Shown here: positions 30,240 through 41,410 of the stretch, piece by piece
How positions within the stretch are numbered: the first letter of the stretch is position 1
Layout of the letters: each line of letters starts with the position of its first letter
NCBI GenBank assembly: GCA_902778925.1
Contig: CACYZN010000013.1
Coordinates: forward strand, 1 to 47,960
DNA from: an uncultured Bacteroidota bacterium
Lineage (GTDB): Bacteria; Bacteroidota; Bacteroidia; Bacteroidales; P3
Length of the DNA: 47,960 bases
Reading direction: 5' to 3'
Notes under the pieces: generated by a model
Told to the model about the DNA's origin: nothing
What the model saw: the letters and a program-made list of their open reading frames with translations, nothing else
Databases searched by the model: none
Position numbers and translations under genes: made by a program

Positions 30240-31640
30240 TTACTCGTTGGCCGGGTACAGGCGGGCGACGGTGGCGTCGATGTCGTCGGCCAGCTTTCGG
30301 ATTGCGTCGGGTTTGGCGAGGCGTAGCAGCCAGTAGTGGCAGCTGTGCAGTGTGTCGCGCAGCCAGGCGGTGACGGGACCCGCAAGTCTGGCCATGAGAA
30401 TGACGACGGCCACGGCCAGGAGGCCCCACCAGGCACCGAGGTCGACCCAGCGCCCCATCCAAGCGCCGCCGCAGCAGGCCATGGCGATGCCGATGGCGAG
30501 GGTGTAGAGTAGCGAGAAGAAGAAGCGGACGCCGAAGTTGAAGGAGCTGCGGAATTGTGGGTCGGCGACTTTGCGCTTGACGATCAGGTGGGTGGGTATT
30601 ATTGCCATGGGGTAGCACAGCAGGCAGAAGAGTATGGCCTGGCGCACGGCGGGCAGCAGAAAGGCCGCGGCCAGCAGCGCCGCGGGGGGCAGCAGGGCGA
30701 GCAGGGTGGCGGCCAGGCTCCAGTGCTCGGACACGGTCTTTTCGGCCAGGTGCAGCCGGCGGCATTGCTCGCCGAGTGAGCGGCTGGCCGCCACGAGTTG
30801 CCCGAATACGGGGTTGCCGTCGTCGTTGGCCAGGGCGTCCATGCGGTTGGAGATCGACTGCCTTGTGCGGAAGCGGTTCCAGACAGTGTTCTTCAGCCCG
30901 TTGCGGCGACGCACGCGGCGGTTCAGGATGTTGCAGAGGGTCATTATCTCGTCGTAGTGCTCTTCGTCGCGTATGTCGTGCATCTGCGGCAGGAGAGCTT
31001 TGGCGAGGGCGTCGCGCATCTGGTTCAGTGCCACGGGTTCGTTGTCGCGATAGGTGTCCATGAAGGGCTGCAGCGGGATGGGAGCGCCGATGTTGACGAC
31101 CACGTTGCTGTAGGGTTGCTCGTATTCGTCGAAGTCGATGCCTGTGGGGACGATGTAGAGCGGGTGGTCGCCGAGGCGCTGCTGTGCGTCGCCGGCTATG
31201 CGGAACATGCCTTTGCCCATGTTCAGCAGGTGGTGGCGGTTGTTGTGGCGCCCTTCGGCCATGAGGCAGAGGGGGTAGCCGTCGAGCAGCACACGGCAGC
31301 TTTGCTCGAAGATGAGCTGGTTTTTGCCTATGTTCTTCTGTCCGTCGCGGATGCGGTATACGGGCATGATGCGCAGGAAGGTGAGAATGGCCCGCAGGGT
31401 GGGCTTGGCAAAGATGTCGGCGCGTGCCAGGAACACCGGCGGCTTGGGGGCGATGCGCAGCACGGCCAGGGGTTCCATCAGGGCCTGCTGGTGGCAGGGG
31501 GCTATGATGTAGGCGCCGTCGGTGGGCAGGTGCTCAAGGCCTCGCACACAAAAGTGGTTGTAGTGGCATCGGGTGCCGAACTGCACCAGTGGGCTCAGGA
31601 TGTTGTACAGGGTGTTGTTGGCTTGTATCTCTTTCGACAT
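30240..31640 (-). CDS. PlsC-like 1-acylglycerol-3-phosphate acyltransferase with membrane C-terminus
   Basis: 466 residues. The N-terminal 230 form a glycerolipid acyltransferase domain. The block-I motif is CHQQALME, with the acidic residue six positions after His (spacing HX5E, where many related Bacteroidota and fungal enzymes have HX5D). The block-III-like motif is MAEGRHNN, and GID-like PTGIDFD follows. About 200 residues with at least four hydrophobic helices are then fused on (about 320-420), which is typical of the large Bacteroidota members. It probably acylates lysophosphatidate or another glycerol lipid at the membrane. The Asp-to-Glu change may matter for activity. Single gene, own terminator. 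Confidence 0.83.
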   Translation of the reverse strand: MSKEIQANNTLYNILSPLVQFGTRCHYNHFCVRGLEHLPTDGAYIIAPCHQQALMEPLAVLRIAPKPPVFLARADIFAKPTLRAILTFLRIMPVYRIRDGQKNIGKNQLIFEQSCRVLLDGYPLCLMAEGRHNNRHHLLNMGKGMFRIAGDAQQRLGDHPLYIVPTGIDFDEYEQPYSNVVVNIGAPIPLQPFMDTYRDNEPVALNQMRDALAKALLPQMHDIRDEEHYDEIMTLCNILNRRVRRRNGLKNTVWNRFRTRQSISNRMDALANDDGNPVFGQLVAASRSLGEQCRRLHLAEKTVSEHWSLAATLLALLPPAALLAAAFLLPAVRQAILFCLLCYPMAIIPTHLIVKRKVADPQFRSSFNFGVRFFFSLLYTLAIGIAMACCGGAWMGRWVDLGAWWGLLAVAVVILMARLAGPVTAWLRDTLHSCHYWLLRLAKPDAIRKLADDIDATVARLYPANE

Positions 31641-31705
31641 AACTGCTTGATAATATTGTTTCCTAATGCAGTATAACGCCTTCGGCGGCCTACTTTTTAT
31701 TGGTG

Positions 31706-31713
31706 CAAATATA
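31706..31713 (-). promoter_or_regulatory. -7 element of the acyltransferase gene
   Basis: TATATTTG on the minus strand, 66 nt before the start codon. No clear -33 box. Confidence 0.5.
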
Positions 31714-31761
31714 CGAAAAATTCCTTTTTGCAGTTATTTATGCCAAAAATAGTTGGACGAC

Positions 31762-33141
31762 ATGACTTCATTTGCAGACCTTTCGGCATGGACTTGGCTC
31801 ATCCAGTTTTTCATTATTGTGGTGGCACTGCTTGTGGCCAACCTGATACGGTGCAATGTGCCGCTTTTCAGGCGTAGCTTGCTACCGTCGGCACTTTTGG
31901 CGGGGCTTCTCATACTCTGCCTGAAGCCGCTCGGCTTTTTCTCGACGATGGTCGACAAGCACGTCATGGAGATAGTCACATACCACGCGCTCGGCCTCGG
32001 CTTTGTGGCCATGGCGTTGCGGAACAAGAAGATCAAGAGTGCCACCTCGACCATGAAGGTCGTCGAGACCGGCGCCGTCACCGCCAGCACCTACATCCTG
32101 CAGGGGTTGGTGGGGTTGCTCATCACAGTGCCCCTGTTCCTCTGGTGGAACAACACCGACTTCTTCTACGCCTCAGGCCTGCTGCTCCCCATGGGTTATG
32201 GCCAGGGGCCGGGACAGGCACTCAACTTCGGCGTCACCTTCGCCTCGTGGGCCGAGGGGCAGGGACTGGTGTTCCACGGCTCCGATTTCGGACTGAGCAT
32301 CGCCGCCACAGGCTTCGTCATCGGAAGCCTTGTGGGGGTCGTCTACATGAACATGTTGCGCCGGCGCGGCAAGCTGAAGGTCCGCGAGCGGGCCGAGGCC
32401 GAACACTACACCCTGGCCGACTACGAGTCGGAGGGGGAGATACCGCACTCCGAGTCCATCGACAAGCTCACCGTCCAGCTCAGCCTGGTGCTGCTGGTCT
32501 ATGCCCTGGTGTTTGTGCTGATGTACGGCATACAGCAGCTCGACCTGGGCGATTTCGGCGTGAAGACCCTCAAGCCGCTCGTCTGGGGCTTCAACTTTCT
32601 GTGGGGCACACTGCTGGGCGTGCTGGTGCGCTGGGTGATAGGCCGTCTGCGCAAGAGCAACCTCATGCAGCGAGAGTATATCAACAACTACACGCTCGAC
32701 CGCATCGCCGGCACCTGCTTCGACTTCATGATTGTGGCAGGTACCGCCGCCATCGACTTCAACAACCTGCGGGGACTCTGGCTGCCGCTCGTACTTGTGT
32801 GCACTGTCGGTGCGGTATTCACCTTCTGGTATGTGCTGCGTTGCTGCAAGAAACTCTATCCCGACTACCAGTACGAGGGCTTCTTCTCGATGTTCGGCAT
32901 GCTCACCGGTACCGCCAGCAACGGTATGATACTGCTGCGCGAGATAGACCCCCGCTTTGAGACTCCCGCAGCAAACAATCTGGTGCTGCAGACCATCCCA
33001 GCCCTTGCTTTCGGCTTCCCGGTGCTGCTGCTCATGGGCTTTGCTCCCCAGAGTCTGGGCAATACGCTCATCACCATGGGCATCATGGTGCTGGCCTTGC
33101 TGCTGTTTGCGTGGTTCATCTTCCGCAAGCGGAAGAAATAG
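31762..33141 (+). CDS. gltS: Sodium/glutamate symporter (GltS family)
   Basis: 459 residues from ATG 31762 (a TTG three codons upstream is possible). About ten to twelve hydrophobic helices in two halves. GltS-type re-entrant motifs are clear: GYGQGPGQALNFG in the first half and GMLTGTASNGMILLREIDPRFETPAANN in the second. A hydrophilic central loop (about 195-240) links the halves. The protein imports glutamate with sodium; relatives with this longer central loop may carry other dicarboxylates. The outer-membrane protein gene follows after 28 bp. Confidence 0.85.
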   Translation: MTSFADLSAWTWLIQFFIIVVALLVANLIRCNVPLFRRSLLPSALLAGLLILCLKPLGFFSTMVDKHVMEIVTYHALGLGFVAMALRNKKIKSATSTMKVVETGAVTASTYILQGLVGLLITVPLFLWWNNTDFFYASGLLLPMGYGQGPGQALNFGVTFASWAEGQGLVFHGSDFGLSIAATGFVIGSLVGVVYMNMLRRRGKLKVRERAEAEHYTLADYESEGEIPHSESIDKLTVQLSLVLLVYALVFVLMYGIQQLDLGDFGVKTLKPLVWGFNFLWGTLLGVLVRWVIGRLRKSNLMQREYINNYTLDRIAGTCFDFMIVAGTAAIDFNNLRGLWLPLVLVCTVGAVFTFWYVLRCCKKLYPDYQYEGFFSMFGMLTGTASNGMILLREIDPRFETPAANNLVLQTIPALAFGFPVLLLMGFAPQSLGNTLITMGIMVLALLLFAWFIFRKRKK

Positions 33142-33169
33142 CATTGTTACCTTAATAGATACAGTTTAT

Positions 33170-34504
33170 ATGAAGAAGGTTATCTTAGTTTCGTTGCTTG
33201 TTGCCTATGCAGTGACCCTCTCTGCCCAGGATAGCACCCGCCACGTGAGGCGGGGCTGGACCTTCGGCGTGCTGCCCAGCGTGGCCTACGATGCCGACCT
33301 CGGTCTGCAATACGGCGCATTGACCAATATCTATTACTTCGGCGACGGCTCCACCTATCCCGAGTACCTGCACTCGTTCTATGCCGAGGCAGCCTATACC
33401 ACCAAGCACTTCGGCATCTTCCGTACCTCCTACGACTCGAAGCACCTCATCCCGGGACATCGGCTGAGCGTCGACCTCACCTACCTGCCCGACCAGATGT
33501 GCGACTTCTACGGATTCAACGGCTATGGGGCCAAGTATGTCGCCGCCTACTCCGACCCTGACGATGCGGCCTATATTACTCGCGCTTTCTACAAATATCG
33601 GCGCGATTTGTTCCGCTTTTCAGCCGACATACAGGGCGAAATCCGCAAACCGTGGTTCTGGAATGCGGGCATCGGCGTGCTCCATTTCGGCGTTGGCCCC
33701 GTCGACATCGACCGCCTCAATTCCTACACCCAAAAGGAGGAGAACAAGCTGCCCGACACAACAACGCTCTTCGACCACTACGTCTCCTATGGTTATATCG
33801 GTGCCGGCGAGGCTTCCGGCGGTACGCATCCTTACCTGCACGGCGGTGTCACCTACGACACCCGCGACCGCCTGCAGAACCCCACACGCGGCATCCATGC
33901 CGACGCCTTCCTCACCTACTATGCCGGACTGGGCAATATGAGCGGCTACAACAACCTCAAGCTCAATGCCAACTGGCGGCAGTATGTCACGCTTCTTCCC
34001 AACCGCCTCATCTTCGCCTACCGCCTCGGCACCCAGCTCACCCTTGCCGGCAACAGTCCCTTCTACCTCAACACCTACCTCAACCAGTTGTATATGCAGC
34101 GCGTGGTGTACGAGGGCTTGGGTGGTGCCAACTCGGTGCGAGGCATCATGCGCAACCGTATACTCGCCCCCGGCGTGGCCTTCGCCAACCTTGAACTTCG
34201 CCTGCAGCTGCTCTCCTTCAAAGTGGGCAAGAATATGTTCTATGTGGGACTCAACCCATTCCTCGACGCCGGTATGGTTGTCCAGCGTTACGACCCCGTG
34301 GTCGATGATCCCATTGCCAACCCCTATGTCACTGAAATCTTCTACTATTTGCGCATCTACCGCCCTCACCCCTCGGGCGGCTGCGGACTCAAGGTGGCCA
34401 TGAACGACAACTTCGTCCTCAGCGTCGACTGGGCCACGGCCTTCGACAAGAATGACAACGGCAAGTTCAGCAACCTCTACATCAAAATGGGATATATGTT
34501 CTAA
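33170..34504 (+). CDS. Omp85/BamA-like outer-membrane barrel protein
   Basis: 444 residues with a signal peptide ending TLSAQD. There are no POTRA repeats: the barrel starts at once (FGVLPSVAYDADLGLQYG). Omp85 features are the GGANSVRGIMRNR segment (the VRG-type lid-loop motif), the strand pattern with THPYLHGGVTYDTRDR-NPTRG (repeat typical of surface-antigen D15 barrels), and a C-terminal strand ending in GYMF. In Bacteroidota such short relatives occur widely with unknown cargo; they may insert or secrete a partner, or be simple barrels. It follows gltS and precedes the radical SAM gene by 5 bp. Confidence 0.82.
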   Translation: MKKVILVSLLVAYAVTLSAQDSTRHVRRGWTFGVLPSVAYDADLGLQYGALTNIYYFGDGSTYPEYLHSFYAEAAYTTKHFGIFRTSYDSKHLIPGHRLSVDLTYLPDQMCDFYGFNGYGAKYVAAYSDPDDAAYITRAFYKYRRDLFRFSADIQGEIRKPWFWNAGIGVLHFGVGPVDIDRLNSYTQKEENKLPDTTTLFDHYVSYGYIGAGEASGGTHPYLHGGVTYDTRDRLQNPTRGIHADAFLTYYAGLGNMSGYNNLKLNANWRQYVTLLPNRLIFAYRLGTQLTLAGNSPFYLNTYLNQLYMQRVVYEGLGGANSVRGIMRNRILAPGVAFANLELRLQLLSFKVGKNMFYVGLNPFLDAGMVVQRYDPVVDDPIANPYVTEIFYYLRIYRPHPSGGCGLKVAMNDNFVLSVDWATAFDKNDNGKFSNLYIKMGYMF

Positions 34505-34509
34505 TCACT

Positions 34510-35280
34510 ATGATACGCGAAGAAACTGTTTTTGGACCTATTTTCAGCCGGCGCCTAGGCTCGTCGCTCGGCATCAACCTGCTGCCCGAGAAGGGCAAAA
34601 TCTGTAACTTCGACTGCATCTACTGCGAATGCGGCTGGAACCGCGACGGACGCAACGACACTGTGCTGCCCACCGCCGAGAAGGTGCGCACCGACCTGGA
34701 GCGCATGCTCGTCAAGCTTGCCAAGGATGGCACGCCGGTCGACAGCATCACCTTCAGCGGCGACGGCGAGCCCACGCTCAACCCCGAGTTCCCCCGCATC
34801 ATCGACGACACGCTGAGCCTGCGCGACCGCTACTACCCCCAGGCCAAAGTCAGCGTGCTCAGCAACGCCACCCGGGTGCACCTGCCCGAGGTCTTCGCCG
34901 CCCTGCGCAAGGTGGACAACCCGATAATGAAGATCGACGCCCCCACCAATGCCCTGGCCGAAAGGATAAACCACCCCGCACCGGGCTACGACGTGCAGCG
35001 CGTGGTCGAGGCACTGAAGACCTTTGGCGGCGACTTCGTGCTGCAGACCTGTATGCTGCGTGGCAACGGCTTCGACTCGGCCAGCCCCGAGGTGATAGGG
35101 CCGATGCTCGACATCGTACTCGAGCTGCGTCCGCGCGAGTGGATGGTCTACACCATCGACCGCCCCACGCCGATGCAAGGCCTGCAGAAATTCAGCCCCG
35201 CCGAGATGCAGGCACTGGTGCGCCCCGCCGTCGAGGCCGGCATAGCCGTGCAGGTCAAGGGCGCTGTGGAAGACAACTGA
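34510..35280 (+). CDS. Radical SAM protein of the COG0731 (Tyw1-like) group
   Basis: 256 residues. The [4Fe-4S] SAM motif is CNFDCIYCE (Cys-x3-Cys-x2-Cys) near 33-40, preceded by SRRLGSSLGINLLP, a hallmark of this group. Also present are TFSGDGEPTLNP (the SAM-binding GGEP-type loop) and late strands VSVLSNAT and MKIDAP. These small radical SAM proteins resemble the catalytic core of wybutosine synthase but lack the flavodoxin part, and their bacterial substrates are unknown. Its 3' end overlaps the convergent oxidoreductase gene by 26 bp. Confidence 0.85.
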   Translation: MIREETVFGPIFSRRLGSSLGINLLPEKGKICNFDCIYCECGWNRDGRNDTVLPTAEKVRTDLERMLVKLAKDGTPVDSITFSGDGEPTLNPEFPRIIDDTLSLRDRYYPQAKVSVLSNATRVHLPEVFAALRKVDNPIMKIDAPTNALAERINHPAPGYDVQRVVEALKTFGGDFVLQTCMLRGNGFDSASPEVIGPMLDIVLELRPREWMVYTIDRPTPMQGLQKFSPAEMQALVRPAVEAGIAVQVKGAVEDN

Positions 35281-36817
35281 AGATAGCGTCGACGCAACGT
35301 ATTCCGTCCAACGCCGAGCTCACTATGCCGCCGGCGTACCCTGCCCCCTCGCCACAGGGGTAGAGGCTGGCCAGCTGCGGGTGCTGCAGCGTGTCCCTGT
35401 CGCGCGGTATGCGCACCGGCGACGAGGTGCGGCTCTCCACGGCCAGCAGCAGTGCCTCGTCGGTGATGAACCCCCGCATCTTGCGGTCGAAGTGCCTGAA
35501 GGCCTCGGCCATGCTCGTTGCCACGAAGGGTGGCAGCAACTCGTGCAGCGGTGCCGCCACGGTGTCGCCCAGGTAGCTGCTCTTGCGCAGGCGCGACGAC
35601 TGGCGGCCGCGCAGGAAGTCCACCAGGCGCTGCGTGGGGGCGTTTATCGTGTTGCCACCGGCGGCGAAGGCGTCGGCCTCGATCTGCTGCTGAAAGCGCA
35701 GCAGCGCCAGCGGGTCGTCGCCCCCCACATCGTCCAGACCCACCGTCACGGCGATGCCGCTGTTGGCGAAGGGCGAGTTGCGGTGCGAGTTGCTCATGCC
35801 GTTCACCACCTGCTGCCCGTCGGCGGTGGCGGCCGGCACAATCACGCCGCCCGGACACATGCAGAACGAGAACACGCCGTGCCCCGCGGCCTGGGTGGTG
35901 AGGCTGTAGGCCGCCGGCGGCAGGTGTTTGGAATACCCGCTGCCGTGGTATTGTATTTCATTGATCAGCAGTTGCGGATGCTCGACCCTGACGCCCACGG
36001 CGAACGGCTTGGCCTCGAGCAGCCAGCCCTGCCGGGCAAAGAGGGTGTAGATGTCGCGAGCGGAATGGCCGGTGGCCAGCACCACGGCGTCGGCGTCGAC
36101 CACCGCGCCGTCGGCCGTCAGCACGCCGCGCACGCGGCCGTCGGCTACCTTCAGGCCTGCCATGCGGGTGCCGAAGTGGTACTCGCCGCCATGCTCCAGC
36201 ACGGTGTGGCGCATCTGGGCCACGATGCCGCTCAGGCGGTCGGTGCCGATATGTGCATGGGCGTCGAGCGTGATGGCAGGGTCGGCGCCATGGGCCACGA
36301 AGGTGCGTAGCACCGCGCCCACGTCGCCCCGCTTGGTGGAGCGGGTGTAGAGCTTGCCGTCGCTGTAGGTGCCGGCACCGCCCTCGCCGAAGCACCAGTT
36401 GCTTTCGGGGTCGACGCGCTTCTCGCGCGCCAGCGTCGCCACGTCGCGCCGCCGCTCCTCGACCGGCTTGCCGCGTTCCAGCACCAGGGGGCGCAGGCTC
36501 AGCTCCAGACAGCGCAGGGCGGCGAAGAGGCCCGCCGGGCCGGCGCCCACGATGGCCACCCTCGGCGCCTCGGCGCCCACGTGGCGATAGCGGTCCATCC
36601 ACCCCTGCACCTCGTCGGGCGGCAGCTGCTCGCCCACGGCACACAGCTCGAAGGTGGTGTGGTACAAAGGCTTGCGTCGGCAGTCGAGCGTGCGCCTCAC
36701 CTCGCGCACCTCGCCCAGGTCGCCCTCGGCCATGCCCGCCGCGCGTGCCACCGCACGCCGCCGCAGCCCGGCCTCGTGGTATTCCTCGGGCGTAAGGTCT
36801 ATCTGCAACTGTTTCAT
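35255..36817 (-). CDS. FAD-dependent oxidoreductase (COG2509-like)
   Basis: 520 residues. The dinucleotide-binding motif VAIVGAGPAGLFAALRC starts at about 87, after an N-terminal 80-residue domain typical of this group. The active-site-like stretch NWCFGEGGAGTYSDGKLYTR follows, then the second nucleotide motif VVLATGHSARDIY, and a final YPCGEGAGYAGGIVSSALDG that closes the FAD site. Such proteins are annotated as NAD(P)/FAD-dependent oxidoreductases and related to electron-transfer or geranylgeranyl-reductase-like enzymes; the true substrate is unknown. Single leftward gene. Confidence 0.85.
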   Translation of the reverse strand: MKQLQIDLTPEEYHEAGLRRRAVARAAGMAEGDLGEVREVRRTLDCRRKPLYHTTFELCAVGEQLPPDEVQGWMDRYRHVGAEAPRVAIVGAGPAGLFAALRCLELSLRPLVLERGKPVEERRRDVATLAREKRVDPESNWCFGEGGAGTYSDGKLYTRSTKRGDVGAVLRTFVAHGADPAITLDAHAHIGTDRLSGIVAQMRHTVLEHGGEYHFGTRMAGLKVADGRVRGVLTADGAVVDADAVVLATGHSARDIYTLFARQGWLLEAKPFAVGVRVEHPQLLINEIQYHGSGYSKHLPPAAYSLTTQAAGHGVFSFCMCPGGVIVPAATADGQQVVNGMSNSHRNSPFANSGIAVTVGLDDVGGDDPLALLRFQQQIEADAFAAGGNTINAPTQRLVDFLRGRQSSRLRKSSYLGDTVAAPLHELLPPFVATSMAEAFRHFDRKMRGFITDEALLLAVESRTSSPVRIPRDRDTLQHPQLASLYPCGEGAGYAGGIVSSALDGIRCVDAIFSCLPQRP

Positions 36818-36913
36818 ACCTTGTAAAAACGCCGCGCCGTCCGATTTATTGTGTGCCCCGATTCCGACCCCCTAAACACCCCCTAAACACCCCCTGGACA
36901 CCCCCTCCGCCCC

Positions 36914-37088
36914 CCACTCTCCACTCTCCACTCTCCACTCTCCACTCTCCACTCTCCACTTTCCACTCTCCACTCTCCACTCTCCACTCTCCACTTTCCA
37001 CTCTCCACTCTCCACTTTCCACTCTCCACTCTCCACTCTCCACTCTCCACTCTCCACTTTCCACTCTCCACTCTCCACTTTCCACTTC
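36914..37088 (+). repeat. Perfectly phased 7-bp array, 25 units of CCACTCT/CCACTTT
   Basis: Twenty-five contiguous heptamers, all CCACTCT or CCACTTT apart from the last. Open in all frames, it yields low-complexity reading frames on both strands (STLHSPL on plus, VESGEWR on minus) that have no start context and are not taken as genes. A four-unit version is inserted inside ugd at about 42700-42733. Preceded by C-rich CCCCTAAACAC words (36870-36910). Confidence 0.85.
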
Positions 37089-37203
37089 CCGTTTTACACA
37101 TTCCACCCTCCATCTCCCCTCCGATTTAACTTAATTTAAATCAACTGGCCGTTTTTTAACAATTCGGCATCCTTTCCAACCGCCTGGAAACCAGTGCCCC
37201 TGG

Positions 37204-37346
37204 CCATCCTCTAGGGATCCCCTCCGGTACTTCTTATGTATTTCTTATGTATTTCTTATGTTTTAAACATAGATAGTACATAAGATATACATAAGAACGA
37301 TATAAGAACGATCCTACCGGAAGGCCACCGGAAGGGCAGGGGAGGG
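37204..37346 (+). repeat. 11-bp-period intergenic element (copy 4)
   Basis: Thirteen successive 11-mers: CCATCCTCTAG, GGATCCCCTCC, three TTCTTA words, the centre TGTTTTAAACA, TAGATAGTACA, TAAGATATACA, two TAAGAACGAT words, and GC-rich CTACCGGAAGG, CCACCGGAAGG, GCAGGGGAGGG. Several words are identical to the copy at 19632. It is palindromic around TTTAAA and ends 73 bp before uvrB. Confidence 0.82.
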
Positions 37347-37419
37347 GGTGCGGACGCGGCGGCTGTTTTTCTGGTGGGCGATGCAATATCGTGCGGGGTG
37401 GCCGCGTTATAGGGTTACG

Positions 37420-39512
<2,093 letters not shown>

Positions 39513-39516
<4 letters not shown>

Positions 39517-40790
39517 CAAAGACAATCACACAAGGGATGAAGTGGTACGACTGGCTGCAATACGGCGCCATGCTGGTTATGTCGGCAGCCGTGCCGGTCA
39601 GCATGAATATAGGCCTGTGGACGGCGGCACTGCTGGCGCTCGCGTCGCTGGTGAAGCTCGCGGCCACGCGCCGTCTGGGCAACCCGGCACTCGGCCGCGG
39701 CGGCACGATCGCCATGTGGACGCCGGTGCTGTACTGGGTTGTGATACTGGTGTCGGCTCTCCTGGCTTCCGACCGCGCCACGGGCATGGGTCTGGTCGGG
39801 CTCAAGGCCACACTGCTCATCTTCCCGCTCAGCATGCTTGTCACCGACACCTCGTACCTCAAAGGCCTGCACCTGCGTCTGCTGTTCTATGCGCTCTGGG
39901 CGTCGTGTCTGGGGGTGTTCCTCTACTTCTGCGGCAACGCGGTGGTCAGGCTCGTAGGGGGCAGCACCCTGGCCTCGGTGGTGAACTACACCTTCGACCC
40001 GCGTCACCACGCCTACACGGCCATGTATGCGGTGTCGGCACTGGTGTTCGCCTTTTTGGAACTGCGCAACCACTGGCGGGGATTGAGGCCGTGGCTGCGG
40101 TGGCTGCTGCTGGCCTCGCTGCCGCTGCTGATGCTGTATATCGTCATAGTCAACTCGCGGGCAGGGATGCTCATCCTGTGGGCGGTCATAGGACTCGCCT
40201 TTGTGGCCAGCATCAGGCGCAGCTGGTGGAAGTCGCTCTTGTTTACTGCCTTGGCTGTCGCTTGGGTACTGGGCGCGCAGACCGTCCTGCCAAACCACCA
40301 AGACCGTGTGAAAGCAACAATAAGTGCTGTGGTCGACGCGGCCGACGACGACGCGGTCGACGGCGATGCTCGTATCAGCATCACCAAGTCGGCGTTGCAC
40401 AGGGTCATGGAGAACCCCCTCACAGGCTACGGCACCGGCAACTATCGCGACAGCCTGGTGGAGCAGTACGACCGCGACGACTTTGAGAATGGCACAAAGG
40501 CTCGCTACAATGCCCATAATCAGTACATCGAGTCGATGCTTTCGGCCGGCATTATAGGCCTGATAGCCTTGCTGCTGTTCGTCTTTTCTCCCTTGGTGTT
40601 CGCCTTGCGGCGAGCACCGAATGCGGTGCTCCCAGTGCTGTTTGCCACCGGCATCGTGGCGGGCAACCTGCTGGTGGAATCAATGCTCGAGAGGCAGATG
40701 GGACTGCTCTTCATTGGCTGGTTTATGGTGGTGATGATACTGGTAGTCAGTAAGGAACAAAATAAATTTGGTCAGGACGCAAAAAAGTAG
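39513..40790 (+). CDS. O-antigen ligase / polymerase-like membrane protein (Wzy/WaaL type)
   Basis: 425 residues with about ten to twelve hydrophobic helices and one large external loop (about 275-345) holding ARISITKSALHRVMENPLTGYGTGNYRD and HNQYIESMLSAG. The N-P-L-x-G-x-G and H-N-x-x-x-x pattern is the hallmark of the O-antigen ligase/polymerase (Wzy_C) domain, whose members join sugar chains to lipid or polymerise repeat units. The actual acceptor is unknown. It is translationally coupled to uvrB, an odd functional pair. The stop codon immediately precedes the -7 box of the tRNA-Gln promoter, so the -33 box lies in the coding region. Confidence 0.83.
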
Positions 40791-40798
40791 TACTTTTG
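40767..40798 (+). promoter_or_regulatory. Promoter of tRNA-Gln
   Basis: TTTG (40767-40770), 20-nt spacer, TACTTTTG (40791-40798), then CACCCGCTTTCGAGAGA. The -33 box is inside the last codons of the upstream gene. Confidence 0.75.
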
Positions 40799-40854
40799 CA
40801 CCCGCTTTCGAGAGAAAAGAAACCAATTCATAACTCACAATTCAGAATTGACTT

Positions 40855-40925
40855 TGTCCCATGGTGTAATGGTAGCACATCAGATTTTGGTTCTGCTTGC
40901 CAAGGTTCGAATCCTTGTGGGACAA
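40855..40925 (+). tRNA. tRNA-Gln, anticodon TTG
   Basis: Acceptor TGTCCCA/TGGGACA, D-arm with GGTGTAATGGTAGCA, anticodon loop with TTTTGGT (anticodon TTG), T-arm GGTTCGAATCC. Discriminator A; CCA is not encoded, in contrast to the two valine tRNAs. Confidence 0.93.
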
Positions 40926-40928
40926 CAG

Positions 40929-40953
40929 AAAACGCCTCAAACGGGGCGTTTTC
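40929..40953 (+). terminator. Terminator of tRNA-Gln
   Basis: Stem AAAACGCC (40929-40936) / GGCGTTTT (40945-40952) followed by CTTTTG. Confidence 0.85.
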
Positions 40954-41106
40954 TTTTGTTTTCTGAAGGATTATCTTCAGTAATCTCTTTTACAATGGTA
41001 AATGTTTGTTGAAAGAGAGGCTGTTTTTCGATATGCCTAATATGTGGATTGTCACATGGTTGCGGTGGAAACGGGTTCGTGGCTATTAATATGTATTATA
41101 AATAAA

Positions 41107-41138
41107 TTTGGCTAAATAAAAAATAATTCTTACTTTTG
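41107..41138 (+). promoter_or_regulatory. Predicted promoter of ugd
   Basis: TTTG (41107-41110), 20-nt spacer, TACTTTTG (41131-41138), followed by CATTTGG. It would give a leader of about 375 nt before the ugd start codon. Confidence 0.65.
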
Positions 41139-41144
41139 CATTTG

Positions 41145-41410
41145 GAAAATTAGGCCTAAAACATTCTTGGAATGTTGCTTTCTAGAGAGTTAAAGTGTCT
41201 TGAAAAGCAACGTTTTAAAGTGAAAGCGGGCAGGCTTTCGCCGTGAACAAAAGTCTTGTTTGAATATTATATAATATTGATAATCAATCGTCATCAATCC
41301 GCCAATTTCGATAATATAGCCTATCGTACAATTCATTGGGGTAACGAGTGGAGAGGCGAATTTGTTCAACCCCCAAGTCATAACAAACCCCAATTGCGTC
41401 AGCCCACTCC
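41145..41410 (+). other. Long ugd leader with hairpins
   Basis: The untranslated stretch between the predicted promoter and the 8-bp array. It contains a hairpin AACATTC/GAATGTT near 41160-41176, GAAAGC/GCTTTC near 41222-41240, and ATTGGGGT (41335-41342) / ACCCCAAT (41387-41394). No gene is supported. Long leaders before surface-glycan genes are where UpxY-type antiterminators act in Bacteroides; a link to the UpxY-like gene here is inference. Confidence 0.4.

Noticed and set aside
36846-37134. Several open frames in the heptamer array (VESGEW and STLHSPL proteins)
   Set aside because: They are pure translations of a 7-bp repeat without start context; open in many frames on both strands.
41190-41393. 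Leftward 67-codon open frame in the ugd leader
   Set aside because: Antisense to the predicted leader, no ribosome site, no family; probably chance in AT-rich DNA.
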